Assembly (NCBI GenBank): GCA_965153455.1
Contig: OZ234498.1
Span: 310,001-374,000 of the forward strand
Direction: 5' to 3'
Source: Sphagnum compactum
Lineage: Eukaryota > Bryophyta > Sphagnopsida > Sphagnales
Length of the DNA: 64,000 nt
In this document: positions 23,815-36,889 of the stretch, piece after piece
How positions within the stretch are numbered: the stretch's first letter is position 1
Layout: each line of letters opens with the position of its first letter
Notes under the pieces: model-generated
Told to the model about the DNA's origin: nothing
Databases searched by the model: none
The model's input: the letters and a program-made list of their open reading frames with translations, nothing else
Made by a program: the position numbers and the translations under genes

Positions 23815-26270
23815 CTTGTTCTCAAAACAATCATTTTTTTCAGAAAAGAATTCAAATTTTTATCTTCAATAATGGGAACTTTATAAAGGCATGTTTGAAC
23901 CTAATTGAATCAATGAAAATTTGTGATGAATAACCCATAGTAATGAACGTTTCAATGGTATGGAACACAACACCAAAACCTTGAGTTTGGTCATAAATTG
24001 GATGAAATTCAAAAAAAATCTACAAACAATACATTAACATTCAACAAAGGGTGAAACTCAAAAAACCATCAATTTTTGTGGTAAACTAAGTTCACTTTAT
24101 CTTCACCCCCCCTTTTCTTTCCTATGCACTTCAATTGTTGCTATATATATTCTCATTATTCATACATGTAACACTACCATGATTAATTTCAAAAATTGTG
24201 CATTAAATGCAGATTTTAGCATTTCATACCTTGATTTAACAAAATTTCTTTATTTTGTTCATACCACTAGAAAAAGGGTTTTAGGGTGAAAGGAGATTCA
24301 TAGACAAGGTGAAAACAAGGTGACTTTATGAAAAACTCTAATGTTCTTGATAGTTAGTAATGAAACATTCAATTTTTGGACTTTACTAACATGTTGGTGA
24401 CTTTAGATTTTTTTAAAAAGTGTTTTGTTGCTTGTACATCACATTATAACCCAAAAATTTTCAACAATTTTGAAAACCAAAAGGTGGTACTTTTATAAAT
24501 AGTGCACCTTTTGTATATTGCAAGTGACAATTAATTTTTTTTTGAATTGGAACAAGTTTAAATGATAAAACTACCCTATAGAAATGTTTTAAAATGACAC
24601 CTTGTAATTTGAATGTTTTGGTTTTGGAAAACTCCTTGTTAATCAAGATTGTTAACCTTATTAGACCTTTTGAATTTAGTTACTTAGTAGAAACTAGGAC
24701 TAGATCCAAAATGACTCACTCTATGGAACGTTTGGACTTGACTCAAAACGTAGAACGTTTGGACTTGACTCAAAACATTAATAGGGACATTGGGAAATGT
24801 TGAAAACATAACAAGATTGTTGAAATAAAGTATGGAACATTGGAAAGACGATGGGAGGACATTAAAAAGTCAACATTAATGATAACATGACATGGTATGG
24901 TGAACATAGGATGAAAAACACCATCAAGAATGTTGATGAGAACACATTATAGGGAGACAATGAGCACAGTGGGAAGAGCATTGAAAAGGGAATTTCTAGT
25001 CTTTTTAATTTTTCGATTAAGATAACACCAAGAACTGGAAGGGAGATGTTGAAAAATATGCCAAATAATGCCAGAATAACGACAATATCACGTAAACAAT
25101 ACTAATAACGTCCAAGAGATGCCAAGACAATTTAAGGATGCCAAGGACAATGTTGCGAAATGTTTCTTTTGTCATTTTAAAAACAATTTCTAATGCATTT
25201 CCTTGACTTCTCTTTGCACTTGTTGATTACATTCTCAACATTCTCAAGAAATCTTTTTGTCATTCCCCATGGTTTTGTTAAAAAGTAGTTGGTGAGTTAG
25301 ATTTAATGAAGTTCATGTCATAATTCCAAACTTGAGGTGTGGAAGATAATGAATTTTTAATAAGTTTTGTTGTTGAAATTAAAATAGATTACAAAAAATT
25401 GGGTTTGGAAGGGAAAATGAATTCAGTGTGTTCACAGTTGGGGCCAACAACATAGGCTATGTTATCTATCCATGAAGGAAGGTAGTTTGTTTTTTTTTGT
25501 CATAGGGTATGTGCATGTTATAGTGGTTCACAAATCGACACTTGAGAACATCACCTTACTCCCTATTTGCCTAGTTTGACTAAATTTGACTGGGTTAAAA
25601 ATAAATTAAATTGGGGACTTGCGCAATAGTACATGCATCTTGTACATATTATTTTTTTAATCATTTCAAATTTGTGGGTTTTCCGAAAAAAAGGAAAGGA
25701 ATTGAAAACAAACAAGTTTCAACTCTCATAGACTCATTGTTCACAATGTACACCTCAACAAAATGCGAAATTTTTTTTGAGGAAAAATGAAGAAGGTTTA
25801 CGGATAGGGTTTAAACCTTAAGGTTTCTGATCACAATGTGCATCTCAACGGTGAACAAAAAAAATCACGAGGAGTCAATGACTCAATTGTTGTGCAAGTT
25901 GCAACTCCTAAAATTTGAACTCCTAACCCACGTTGTTTCCTCTTAGCTCCGTCTAACATTTTGAATTCTCTTATACATCCATGACTCATGGAAGCTTTGG
26001 GCTGAAGGCTAAAACTTGTGAACAATGACACCATTGGATTTTGGAGTTCCAAGTTCCAACAATGATTTCCAAATCTTCTAAGAAATCTCAATGCCTAGGC
26101 CCGTTATTCATGAATTTTCACCCACCAAATTCCAACAACACTAATCTGCAGCTCTACATTATTAAATTATTGACCCCAAAATCAAACATATCCTTTGTTG
26201 GTAAATGTTACAATGAACCACAAAAAAGAACTAGCAAACATTCAAAAAAACCTTGTAAGTTCAAATAGCG
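23815..26270. other. AT-rich intergenic region
   Basis: No gene is recognised. A 27 bp unit beginning GAACGTTTGGACTTGACTCA is duplicated in tandem at about 24725-24778. Confidence 0.5.
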
Positions 26271-26459
26271 AAAAAAGGAGGCAATTGTGAGAAAAGGAGG
26301 TGACTATGAAAAATGAAAAGGATGGGTTTGGCAAGGATTTAGGGTGGAGTTAGCTCCTTGCTAGCTAATGATGGAGCGGTGGTTACAATCACCCATCCAT
26401 AGCTCAGCCACTTTTGACGATGCCCTCTATTGTTTTTAACTAGTTGGTCCCTTCTGGGA

Positions 26460-27645
26460 CCTGGAGTGGAGGTAGGCCTATCGCTGTCTTTTATTGACTA
26501 CGTCCGTCTCTCTCTCAAGTAGAGTAATACTGCTCCTGCAGCACTAACCTAAACGTTGTCAGCTTGGGTCACTAGAGAGAGTCGACACGGACAGAGCGGA
26601 TGATGATATTACATTCTTCCTCTGCAATATTACCTAGTCATTACCTATTAAGAAGAGGTGAGGACTTCGAAAATTTCACATAGCCTGTTGTTTCCAGCAA
26701 CTACAAACACAGTGAATGATTGCTAGTCACAGTATGAGACTTGGAAAAAAGAACAGTACTAATTTGGAACAGTTGGACTATTTGCAGGATCTTAACAGAC
26801 TGTTGTTCTCTAACGTTGTAGACCAAGCTGCCCAGAAAACTGAATACTACTTAGCCTACTACATGGGGGGGGGGGGGGGGAGATAAACAAGCCAGCAGCA
26901 GCTGCAAAATCACTGGCATACATAAGTCTTCTTCGGCACCTGGACGCTTTCTGCAACTGATGTCCACAGACATGTCTATGATGGATTTAATGATACAAAT
27001 GAGATCGGAGCGGATTTTCACAAGAGCCCTGTGAATTATATGGTCTTGGACTTCTTGTGCAACTCTAGCTCACCTTTTTTTTTTCCCCAAAATAAATATT
27101 GCTGCTAGTGAAAACCGGCATGTAGGTTGCAATAGCCTGTCATTGTGCCCTTTAATAGTACCCAACATATTTATTTTAAAACAATTCCCCAATAACAGGG
27201 CAACACTAGCCTCAATGCCTTGATTGTTTTTATTAAAAAAATGTGGACTCTGAGAAACTTTTTCAAATTCCCATCTTGCTATTAAGTAGTTTCAATGATA
27301 TTCCATCAGCCAACAAGGGCACAGTGACTGGAGAGCCTTTGGGTGAACCCAAGCTAGTCCATTTAAATTATTTCTAAACATTACAAATATGCCATGCTTA
27401 GACTAAATCAGGATGTCTGAATTCAGATTTAACATTTTTTGGGCTTAAGATGGCCACTAAGAGGCCTCACTCAAAAAGGTCAAGGTACCACCATGGGTGC
27501 TGGTTCACCCTGGCCAACTTGCGGCACCTACACTGATGACTGGTTGGTCACCTTCAGCTTTCCTTTGAAAGTGTTTTAAATGATGCCACGTGGCACTCTG
27601 AAAATTTAGATTGCGTTTTGAGCCCTCAGGCCTACCTCCACTAAA
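26460..27645. repeat. Segment bounded by a 15 bp inverted repeat
   Basis: AGTGGAGGTAGGCCT lies at about 26463-26477. Its exact reverse complement AGGCCTACCTCCACT lies at about 27629-27643. The interior is GC-richer than its neighbours and includes a G14 run at about 26867-26880. No ORF of note lies between. It could be the ends of a small element or chance; no target-site duplication was identified. Confidence 0.35.
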
Positions 27646-28422
27646 AAATTGGGGGAAAAATCCTGATATGAAGGATAATCAAGGAAAATTTCAGCCAAAT
27701 TCATCAAATTTCAAAAATGAGAAAATGTCCAAATTGCCATTTTTTAATGATAAATAAATTCCAGTGGGTAACCAAGCATATAGAGTTTTTCTTCGGTAAC
27801 TTTCATATCTGGTATATAGCCACATGTGGCTGGTCTCGACTTTGGCTATATCACAAAATTGGCAAGAAGTGGCTTGAGAAATCCATTCTGAGCTAACAAG
27901 CTCAACAAGCTAATCCATCTATTACATGTTTAAACCAAATTTGGCTAAATCTTTGTTTAGATGATTGCCCCTTCGGGTCCATCAAAATTGGGGGGAAAAA
28001 AAAAACCAAAGAAAACTATTGCTACCTTGTAAACTTGCTAGTGATGATATTTTTTAATGCAAAACAAGCATTGAGCAGCTTACTTCAAATATTCATCAAT
28101 GAACTACGTTCAGATGAAATAAGCCTATGAAAAGCCATTGGATCATAAAAGAGGAAAAAAGAACCTGAATTCATGAATTGAAAGCATGAAATAATCTTGA
28201 ACCCATCACACAGAGGCCAACTAAAAAAAGACCGGTCAAGAGATAGATTAAAAGTGAATATGTACATGTAAGTTGTCTCTGAGATTTATGCTACCTTCAT
28301 CACTTGATGAATCCCTTTGGGTGAACCAACACCTACACTGGCACCATACTAAAAAAATGATGCCACGTGGCGCCCTGACAATTTAGAGTGTTTTGAGGCC
28401 TCAGGCTTACCTCCACTAAATA
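27571..28422. repeat. Pair of about 75 bp direct repeats
   Basis: ATGATGCCACGTGGCACTCT at about 27578 and ATGATGCCACGTGGCGCCCT at about 28359 start two similar blocks. Each ends with CCTCAGGC(C/T)TACCTCCACTAAA. A GGGTGAACC string precedes both. The blocks enclose about 700 bp with no gene. Confidence 0.6.
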
Positions 28423-28839
28423 TTTAATGTTGTCTAAGGAGGTATTTCGTTTCAAGATCGCCATCATTGCATCATTTTTTAGCAGGAGTATTGTAGGATT
28501 CGTGCCCTCCAAGGATGTTCATTGCTTGATTGAATGGGAAAAAAAACCCTAAACCCTGTTTGTGCATTGCCTGTTTGGAATTTCAGCCTTTGGCATTTTG
28601 AGAATGATTTTTCTTCGGGTCATGTAAGTGGGGAGCTTCCTGTAAGCCCATTTGTTCCTAGTGTTCCCTTGTTCTTTTCCCTTTCTATCTTTCTATGGCT
28701 TTGTTCGTGTAAAATAGGCATTGAAAGAATTTCGATTGTATTGACTTAATTTTGGTATTGTTTCAATGATAATTGATATAGCACCATATTTGCATTGTAT
28801 TTATGTTGTTTGACATGTTGTATTAATACAAGAAGATTT

Positions 28840-29990
28840 GGCATGGATGCAAGTTTGTGCTGGTCTTTCCTCACGGCTATAGGAGTACAAGTCTGAAAAT
28901 CTGCAACTGGAAGAGCTGTTGCAATTTGAGGTGAAACTGTTTGAATGCTCCCTTCTTATGTGATTCTTTGGGATGGTTGGGTACATGCAATAGAAGTGTC
29001 ATAAAACAGATCATCTTCTTTGCAAAGTCAAAGGAAATCTATACATGTGTTGAACCTCGTGAATGTTGAGTGAACATTTGCATTAAATCTTTTGCAAATC
29101 TGTTATATGTCAGTCTTTGTTCCTGTAACTGCAAACAATGTCTTACATGTGCTGTACCCTGAAGGGTATTCTGTAAATAAGGTTAACATAAAATACTCAA
29201 TGGTGAAGTGCCTCAGATATGTCTGCAAATGGAGCAGTCTTTTGTTGTATCAACCTATTTGAATTTTTTTTGTTGTGGTTACTACTTTTCTTTCTCTGAT
29301 TGGGAAACCAGAGGGAAGAAAGGAAATCCTTTGATGCCAGGATGCGGCAACTACAACAAGAATTAGCAGTAGCGAAAGAATCAATTGCAGCAGTAGAGGC
29401 TGGGATGGTAGTAGCTCTGGCCTCGAAGAATGCTGAAATCAATAGCCTGTACAGTTCTGTCGAGAGTTTTGAGAGGCAAGCTTCTATGGCAGAAGGCAAG
29501 CTGGCGGCCTTGCAGGCTGGGCTTTGATGTCCATCCCCAAATTGCATCCTACTTGTCATATCATATCAAGAGTGTTATTGTCTCCCTTCTTGCGGTTATT
29601 TAGTGTTGCCTCATTGGGTTCCATATAGAATCTTTCAAGAAAGTCAGTGCATTGTCACTTCTTTGCAATTCCTTCAAGTTTTTTCTAGTTAATGAAAAAG
29701 GGGACCTTTTGTAGACCACTGTTGAGGCCATGAGCAAAAACCGAGACATGACAGAAACTAGGATGATCCAGGTATACTTCCTGCCTTCGCACCTGGAAAA
29801 TCTCGTGATGTTCATAATTGCAAACGCGAACAAAATTCTCCCATAGAAATCATTCTCAATGGTCAATGCTACTCCTCATGTTAGATTTGAAGGGCATTTT
29901 GTGACATGCACTGCGTAATGAGTTGCCATCTTTGTTCCGAGGTCTCATGGAAGGGTTCGTGATGTGGAAGAGCAACGATTGAAGGCAACT
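28840..29990 (+). pseudogene. Golgin-84 (golgin candidate 1-like) pseudogene
   Basis: Golgin-84 type proteins are coiled-coil tethers of Golgi membranes. Four exon-like blocks match the central coiled coil of plant golgin candidate 1. About 28850-28930 reads CAGLSSRL, stop, EYKSENLQLEELLQFE. 29312-29515 reads REERKSFDARMRQLQQELAV, then ASMAEGKLAALQ. 29715-29772 reads TTVEAMSKNRDMTETRMIQ. About 29908-29990 reads ALRNELPS and then decays. Splice signals are present (CAG before 29312, TAG before 29715, GTATAC after 29772), but the donor after 29515 is GC, and a TAG at 28880-28882 replaces the expected Gln. The N-terminal part and the C-terminal membrane anchor are missing from the window. This is a truncated, unprocessed copy. 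Confidence 0.75.
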
Positions 29991-31460
29991 GTAGCATTGA
30001 TTGAGTTAATTGTTTTTTACTAGCTATATGGCATTAAAGATTTTGATCACCGTGAATGATCATCGTCCTTACGAGCCAATTGGCGTTAAAGAACTTGCAA
30101 CTATCTTTGCTTTGAAAATTTGATGGTTCTTGCATTTTGTTTTCTTCCTTCCTTGCTTACATTTTCTTGTGTTTTTTATTCTAAACTCCAACTTACCCAA
30201 TAAAAAATGTAAGGATGGTTTTCAAAAGTTTATAAAATAATTTTTTCTTTCCGAGCGTTCATGTACTTGTTCACTATTATTCATTCAATGCCTCTTACAA
30301 AACCAAGAAAAGGATAGAAGAATAAAAGAAAATACATTAGCACAAATTGAAAAAATAGGGATAAAAAAATGATAAAAAAAACAAAGAAAAAAAGAGGTAA
30401 AATTAAGAAATATGGCCCAAAAAAAAAACATCCAGTAGGAAGAGGAAAATAAGAATATAAAAAAGGAGAAAAAAAGGAAAACAAAAAATGAAGATTAGGG
30501 AAAAAGAGGGCAGGACGGAATTAAGGGGGATAAATGTTTTTTAAAAATCAAGAAAAAAGGAAAGACAAACAAGAAGAAAGAAAAAATGGAAAGTGGGGTA
30601 GCGAATAATCCCCTAATAACCAAAAGAAAAACATTTTGCTTTGGAAGATTTACAAAACAAAACAAAAAAGATTTGCAAGTTAAAAGTCCACTTGAAGAAA
30701 AATGTATATATATCGTTGACCTTTCACAATCTATGGAAATATAAATATATTATTTCAACACCTCCACCTTTACATTTTCCTAAAATAACCCTCACCTCTT
30801 GTGCACCTCCTTTGAAGACCCCAAAAAAAAAATCTTCGCATACCTTCACTCCCTTCTAGTCAAATAGCCCAAACATTACAAACTTCCTCGTCGAAATTAA
30901 ATCTTGCTTAAGGGGCCAATAGGATGGAGAGAAGAAAAAAATAAAAATAATTTACAACCTAACCCTAAACCCACCTTGAACAAGAAATTTAATTTTTTTT
31001 CATAAGATCCCTAAACCCCCCTTTTATTTTAGGTTAGTTTAACCAAGTTTAAATTAACTTAGTCGGATAGAATTTAATTAAATAAGTTTAACTAGGTTTA
31101 GTTTATTTTAGTTTAGATAAAATGAATTAAACCAACGCTAAAAAAAAATCAAGGCGGACGCCCTCCCCTTGAACAATGAATAAATATAATACAACAATTC
31201 CCCTGGCCTCTCTCAATAGTAAAAAGTAATTTATGAAAGTTACAAACAGTAAAAAAAGTAACAAAAAGTAACAAACCTTGCCCCTTTCAGCAGTAAAAAG
31301 TAACTTACAAAACTTACGAGCAGTAAAAAAAGTAACAAAAAGTAACAAAAAGTGAAAAAGGTCAACAAATACAGCCCCGCACTACGCTCAAACAGCCCCG
31401 CACTACAGTCTCTTTTTGGTGGTCAAACAGCCCCCAGCCCCGCGCACTGCGAACGTAGTG
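29991..31460. other. Low-complexity intergenic region
   Basis: A purine-rich tract (AAAAAGAAAAGG-type) fills about 30290-30620. At about 31215-31350 a unit of about 95 bp containing AGTAAAAAAAGTAACAAAAA is present twice in tandem. A GC-rich patch follows at 31370-31465 with repeated CAGCCCCGCACTAC and a hairpin (GCGCACT...AGTGCGC). No gene is seen. Confidence 0.5.
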
Positions 31461-31466
31461 CGCAGA

Positions 31467-31802
31467 TCATATGTATAGGCTTGTCTGGATCTTTTTGGAT
31501 TTCAGGGCTACTATAGCAGCAGCACCAGGTGCATCTTCTTGCTTAACCAATGTTGTCATCACTGGTGCTTCTGCTGGCATACAAATCACAGAAGTTATCA
31601 TGTTGGTCTCACTGTTCTTCCTGCTATGGGGAGACTTGTTTCCTTCATGAGGGCATGATTGCCTTGCTTTGAAAGTTGTTGGAGACCTGAAGCTGCTGGC
31701 TTCAGAAGACACACTTACAACTGGGTTGTCATCTGTCAATTTTTTCTCAGAAAGGCCATGGCCTCTACAAAATTTAGCAAGAGTTAATTCATTTGATAGC
31801 AC
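31467..31802 (-). other. Orphan exon-like ORF, Ser/Thr-rich
   Basis: On the minus strand a splice-acceptor-like ATTTTGTAG lies just before GGCCATGGCCTTTCTGAG. A GC-richer open frame follows to 31467 (KKLTDDNPVVSVSSEASSF; VKQEDAPGAAAIVALKSKK). The composition and acceptor suggest the last exon of a gene, but no family is recognised and no upstream exon was found. It could be a stranded exon of a pseudogene. Confidence 0.3.
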
Positions 31803-33860
31803 AAAATTTCTCTAAAAGAAGATGATGTCCTAAATTCATTTCATTGCATGTGAGAAAATTTGTTTAAGGATGCTAACTAATGGGGACCCAAGGCATGGGG
31901 TAGACCCCACGATAACATTTTTGGAGGAATTTTTGCTCCAAATCTTGGTATGCAAAGGTTCCAAATATAAATCCATGATGGGGAAAAGTATGCACTATTA
32001 TTCCTTTGATGGTCATATTTAAAATTCAATTAATTATGTTACAATATGACAATCGTAACAAGGAGGAATAATATTGTTTAGAATTGTTTAGTATCTAGAC
32101 TCTTGTATTGGACTTTGACTTAAGAACGTGAAAATATGCATTATCTCGTGGTCCTAAAGAATCAAGATGAAGGATGGGGATGCTCATGGATCGAAGCAAA
32201 AAGATTGGGGTTTAGTAGGCGAGAATATAATCTCCTCAATATAAACCATCAATTTACAAGATTGGTTACCGAGGAGAAATCAAATATTAACTCAATTGCG
32301 GTTCATCCACCCCTAAGTAGTAATAGGCTTGAAGTGGATGGTGCACTTATGGGTGTTGGTTTTCTATGGCCAACATTAATTTTTTTGAAAACAATGAATT
32401 TGGCAAGGAAAGAGGAGAAGGAAAAACTTTTATTCAAGTGAGGTGCAAAACGCATACATTGAATGAAAATCGTTCAATGGTGATGTATCCATTGAATACA
32501 TAAGTTACAATAAAAAAACATTGTAAAAAATGAAATCCAAATTCAAATCTTGTAATGAAATAGAGGAAAAGTACAAGCCACAATTGTCTATCATTCAATT
32601 GCTTCAAAATCTATAAAGTGCATAATAAACTTGTCATAAGATTAGGGAACAAGTAAGGAGGAAGGAGATGGGCAAGCTGTCAATATTTGAGCATAGGCTT
32701 CAACATATGAAGATAGTTGGGGGCTTAAAGGGGGACTTGCAAAGAAATCATCTCAAGTGAAAAACGGTCGCCTTGAAAAGTGAAACACACCTCTACACTA
32801 AGAGGGAAAAAAAGTCATTAATCCGTCCACATTCAGTCTAAAAAAACAAATGGTAGAATTTGATGGAAAGCTCAAACTTACTCACTATGCAAAAAATTCT
32901 TAGAGTGTTTATGGATAGGGGAATCAAGATCTAAGGAACGTTTTGGCAACTCTTTGCTTTAGGATCCTTCATGTTGAAAAAAGGATGAAAATTTTCATTG
33001 AAAACCTCTTAATCTCCTTCTAGTGTTAATAAATGTTGGCCAAGATTCCAACATGCCAACACATTGTTACTTGCAATGAAACAAACACTATACACAAAAA
33101 CATGATTTTTTAGAAGATTTCAACTTGATTAAAATGTCCACATTGACCAAGGGGGATGGTTGTTTTGACTAAATTCCCAAGACACGAAAGACAAGAGTTA
33201 TTTGTGATTAAAACATTAGACTAAAAAGACATTTTTTAAACTATGCAACAAACCAAACATTTGGTCAAAAAGGCAAGAGGTCCATTAAAATAACCAAGCC
33301 TTAGTCAAATTGACCATACTTAATGGCCATTGTGATTTACAATTAGTCAAATTGGTCATTTTGATTTGACATTTAGTCAAATCAACCATATTTGACTCTT
33401 TAACTTACAAGTTTATTCTACTTAAGGTGCATACCAAATTTAAGTTCATAGCTAATAGGCATTAAGTTAGCCATATTACACTTAATAGGTACTTATAAAA
33501 TTCAATAAGTTACTTACATGTTACTTTATGCACTGTAAATATTTAAATTTAATACATTAATTAACCAATATTTAATAATTGATAATAAATACTCAATCAT
33601 TTATGATTAATATTTTATATAATTAACTAGTCACCAAATAAATGTTAATTAATAGCCAATAATTAATTTATCCATCAATTTTTTTAATTAATTAATTATT
33701 GTTATCAAATTATCAGTTTAATCTAAATTTTTGGATGTACTTTATATTTATTTATGATAGTTAATATAATCAAAATATAATTGTAATTGATAAGTAATTA
33801 TTTTAAATTATTTTTTAGTTAATAATATTGCATTACATGTAAATTGATAATTATAAACTC
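31803..33860. other. AT-rich intergenic region
   Basis: No gene is recognised. Repeated TTTAGTCAAATTGG(T/A)CA-type strings occur at about 33230-33400. Confidence 0.45.
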
Positions 33861-33868
33861 ATAGTAAA

Positions 33869-33902
33869 TTATTATTATTTATTATTTATTATTTATTATT
33901 TA
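33869..33902. repeat. (TTTATTA)n microsatellite
   Basis: An almost perfect run of a 7 bp TTTATTA-type unit in very AT-rich DNA. Confidence 0.7.
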
Positions 33903-33932
33903 ATAGTTCGTATGAAATAGTTAATTATTAAT

Positions 33933-34067
33933 CATTAATATTATTTATTTATTTATAATTTATAGTAATTCATCGATCATTAATATTATTTATTTATTTA
34001 TAATTTATAGCAATTCATCGATCATTAATATTATGTATTTATTTATAATTTATAATAATTCATCAAT
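33933..34067. repeat. 45 bp tandem repeat, 3 copies
   Basis: Copies lie at 33933-33977, 33978-34022 and 34023-34067. Each starts CATTAATATTAT and ends with AATTCATC(G/A)AT. The first two differ at one base, so this array is young relative to its surroundings. Confidence 0.95.
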
Positions 34068-35300
34068 CATTGCTGATTTTTTTATTAATTATTTTTTAAT
34101 TGAATTAATAATATGCAGTAGCCTATTAAATGTAAGTACCTACATGTTATTTAGGTAGATACTTGGTACATGTTATAACCTTTTACTTAGATAAGTAATA
34201 CAAAAATATTGAAATTTATTGAGGAATGTTACAATATGTACATCAAAACAAAAAACATTAATCAATTTTATAATTACAATATGATGACAAAAGTTTTCAA
34301 CTTTTGAAATGTTAGTCCAATCGTAAGAACTTGACTCCTCAAAATGTAGGTGAGGAGTTCAAGTTTTCACACATACAACATTGGCTACCTAGGTTACCTC
34401 AACTTAAATAGCTGCCCTGGGCCATTTAAACAAGCAACTTTAGGGTTGGCCACCTAGCCTTGGGGGCATAGGCTAAATAGGGTAGGTAGGTAAATTATTT
34501 TATATTATTTTGTACATTAATTATTAGGTAATTTATAAGTAGCTAAATTTATGAATTAATAAATATGATAAACGAGTATGATTATAATTATATATTATAC
34601 AATTATTATTAAAAACTAATCATATCTAATTGATGTGAAAATATTGTTATAGTAAAAAAAATAGTTAAAAATTATAATTAAAAAACCACCCAAAAAACCA
34701 CATCAAAATGGTCAGGTCCAAATTGATTTGTCCAAAATGGCATTTTGGTCAAGTTGAACATGTAACATTTGGGGTACTTTTTAATCAATTCTTCCAATTA
34801 AAAAAATCAATTTTTTTAGCAAAACTTGAGAGTGTTATCATGTTTCTATTAGTTTAATTGTAAAAAACATCTTCCCATAAAACAACTTGAGTAAGAAATG
34901 CAGATAGAAAATTTGTTGATCATAAAGATTGATTAAAAAACAATGCAATGTAGTAGAAACAAAAGAAATAAACTAAATAGATGGATTAGATTTTGAAGTG
35001 GCACCTATAAAAAACCCTTTTGAGGGCCTCATTTCTTCTAGACCAGTGCTCTTAAAATTTGTTATGATGAATGCCATCCTTGGGCTTAAATTCATGGAAA
35101 AAAGATGTCTCCCACACCTCAAGTCTCCAATGGCAAATGTATTTTTCTAAGGTTAAATTAACCATGGACATCTCTTATAATGAACTTGAGGTAAGAGATT
35201 GTGGCACTACAATGTTTGAATGCCTTAACTTCAAGGTACAAAAATTGAAGTTAGTTGGATGAGATTGGATGGGGACAAAAATGGAAAATCATACAAAAAG
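34068..35300. other. AT-rich intergenic region
   Basis: No gene is recognised. A 63-codon + ORF at 35071-35262 has no family features and may be an extension of the decayed gene to its right. Confidence 0.4.
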
Positions 35301-35310
35301 ATTTATAATA

Positions 35311-36640
35311 TTACCTAGTGGTGCCAAAATCTTGCCTTGTGCAACCTTTGTCGGATTGAACATTTGAAAAGCCTTGCTTTGGGAATTTTTTGGTTCCCCT
35401 CGGCACTCCAAATTCATTCCATTGTCTCAACTCAACAACTTTCTCCTCTTTGTTCATGAAAGAGTACACAAGCATTTGAAGTTTTTTAGTGAGCATCTTA
35501 GGCTCTAGGTTGTTGTCGTAGTGGGTTCGAATTTCCTATAAAAAATTGGGCTTAAAAATTGGACACAAACATGAGGTGTTTACACGAGGTTAAACTTAGT
35601 GCTCCTTTTTCACATGTTCCGTGGCCTTCTCCATTAGTTCTTGCAATTTTGTAAGAGATCTGTCACCTTCATGAAGGACCTCTTCACAATAAAACTTAAT
35701 AGCCATATATGTAGCAAACTCAATCACCTTCTGCAAACACCATAAAAATTCAAGAAGTTTTAATAAGGACATGCAAGGGATTAAAATGTGAATGAAATGA
35801 AATTATATGAAAAAATGACAAACATAATCACCTAATGCATATAATTTTTAAAAACCTTTAATGTGAAGGAATGCCAAGTCTTCTTTGACTTGCTTTCACA
35901 TTTTTTGTACATGTCTATTGGCAACACATCTTCAAATTGCTTCAAGGGAATGATTCCAGTCCCTTGAATGTGAAAGAATTTGTGCATATGGTTTGACTTG
36001 ACATGATGAAGTTCAACGCCCTTACACATTAACTCAAAAAATGAGACATTGAAAAGAAGCAGAAAATGGTAGATTCATGAAAAAACAAAAAAGAAGAAGA
36101 TGTATTTGTTCAAGTTAGTCATGGTTGTGAACAACTTCACAAGCCTATGAGATGTGTTAAATAAAATAAAATCAATAGATATGTGCTAGCCAAGATGGCT
36201 TATTGTTGTGCAACTTGTTGATGTAAAGCATCCAAGCTTGCATACAATGGTTCATGTCCCATATAAAAAACATTTTGTTGGAGAAGTGCACAAGGCATGG
36301 GTTGGCATGTAGCAACTTTTCAAATTGTTCATTATCAAGGAACCAATGCTCATCCCATGTAACATGGTGTAAAACAACATCCTCATCTTCAACTTTCTAG
36401 TTTTTTGGAAATGAGTAAAAAACCTTGTCTCTTGCCCTATATCCCATGTGAAAGGCCTACTCCATTTTCAAGATATCTTGTAGATGGAGTAGGCCTAATA
36501 ATTGGCATGGGAACCATTTTGCACAATGGAACATGCATCTAGGCCTTGCATTTTGTGGTGATCTTATACTTCTCAAGAATCTCTCCTATGTTGATCTTGG
36601 TTTGATTTTGCATTGCTTAGATTGTCCTTTTGAATGACAA
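35311..36640 (-). pseudogene. Decayed multi-exon gene, family unknown
   Basis: The minus strand from about 36640 holds coding-like blocks separated by intron-like gaps. About 36390-36130 contains HHVTWDEHWFLDNEQFEKLL, MNHCMQAWMLYINKLH and, after a break, NTSHRLVKLFTTMTNLNKY. About 36040-35832 contains IIPLKQFEDVLPIDMYKK. About 35735-35585 follows a TTTGCAG acceptor and contains KVIEFATYMAIKFYCEEVL, ending in TAA. About 35530-35325 contains KKLQMLVYSFMNKEEKVVEL. In-frame stops upstream and the TAA inside the series show decay. The composition is clearly protein-derived. I cannot name the family; it may be transposon-associated or a lineage-specific gene. Confidence 0.4.
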
Positions 36641-36889
36641 TCCATCCTTGATGCACCCCCAAGCTCCTTGATTTATTCAATTGCGAGTCCAAAGGTGAAG
36701 ACAAGGGAAGGAAAAGGAGTTGGGGCGCGCTCCTTAGCTCGTAGCACCTCCGGGGTAGATGAGCGTGCTAGAGTTTCAAAATGGACTAGGAAGATTGACA
36801 AGAAATTCACTTACACACATAGACCTACATAAACCAAACAACTTCTTAGTTAGTGTGTAGTTGGAACACTTTAATGCACAGATGAACCA

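Noticed and set aside
29197-29559. 120-codon minus ORF
   Set aside because: Antisense to the golgin-84 exon, whose + strand translation matches a known family.
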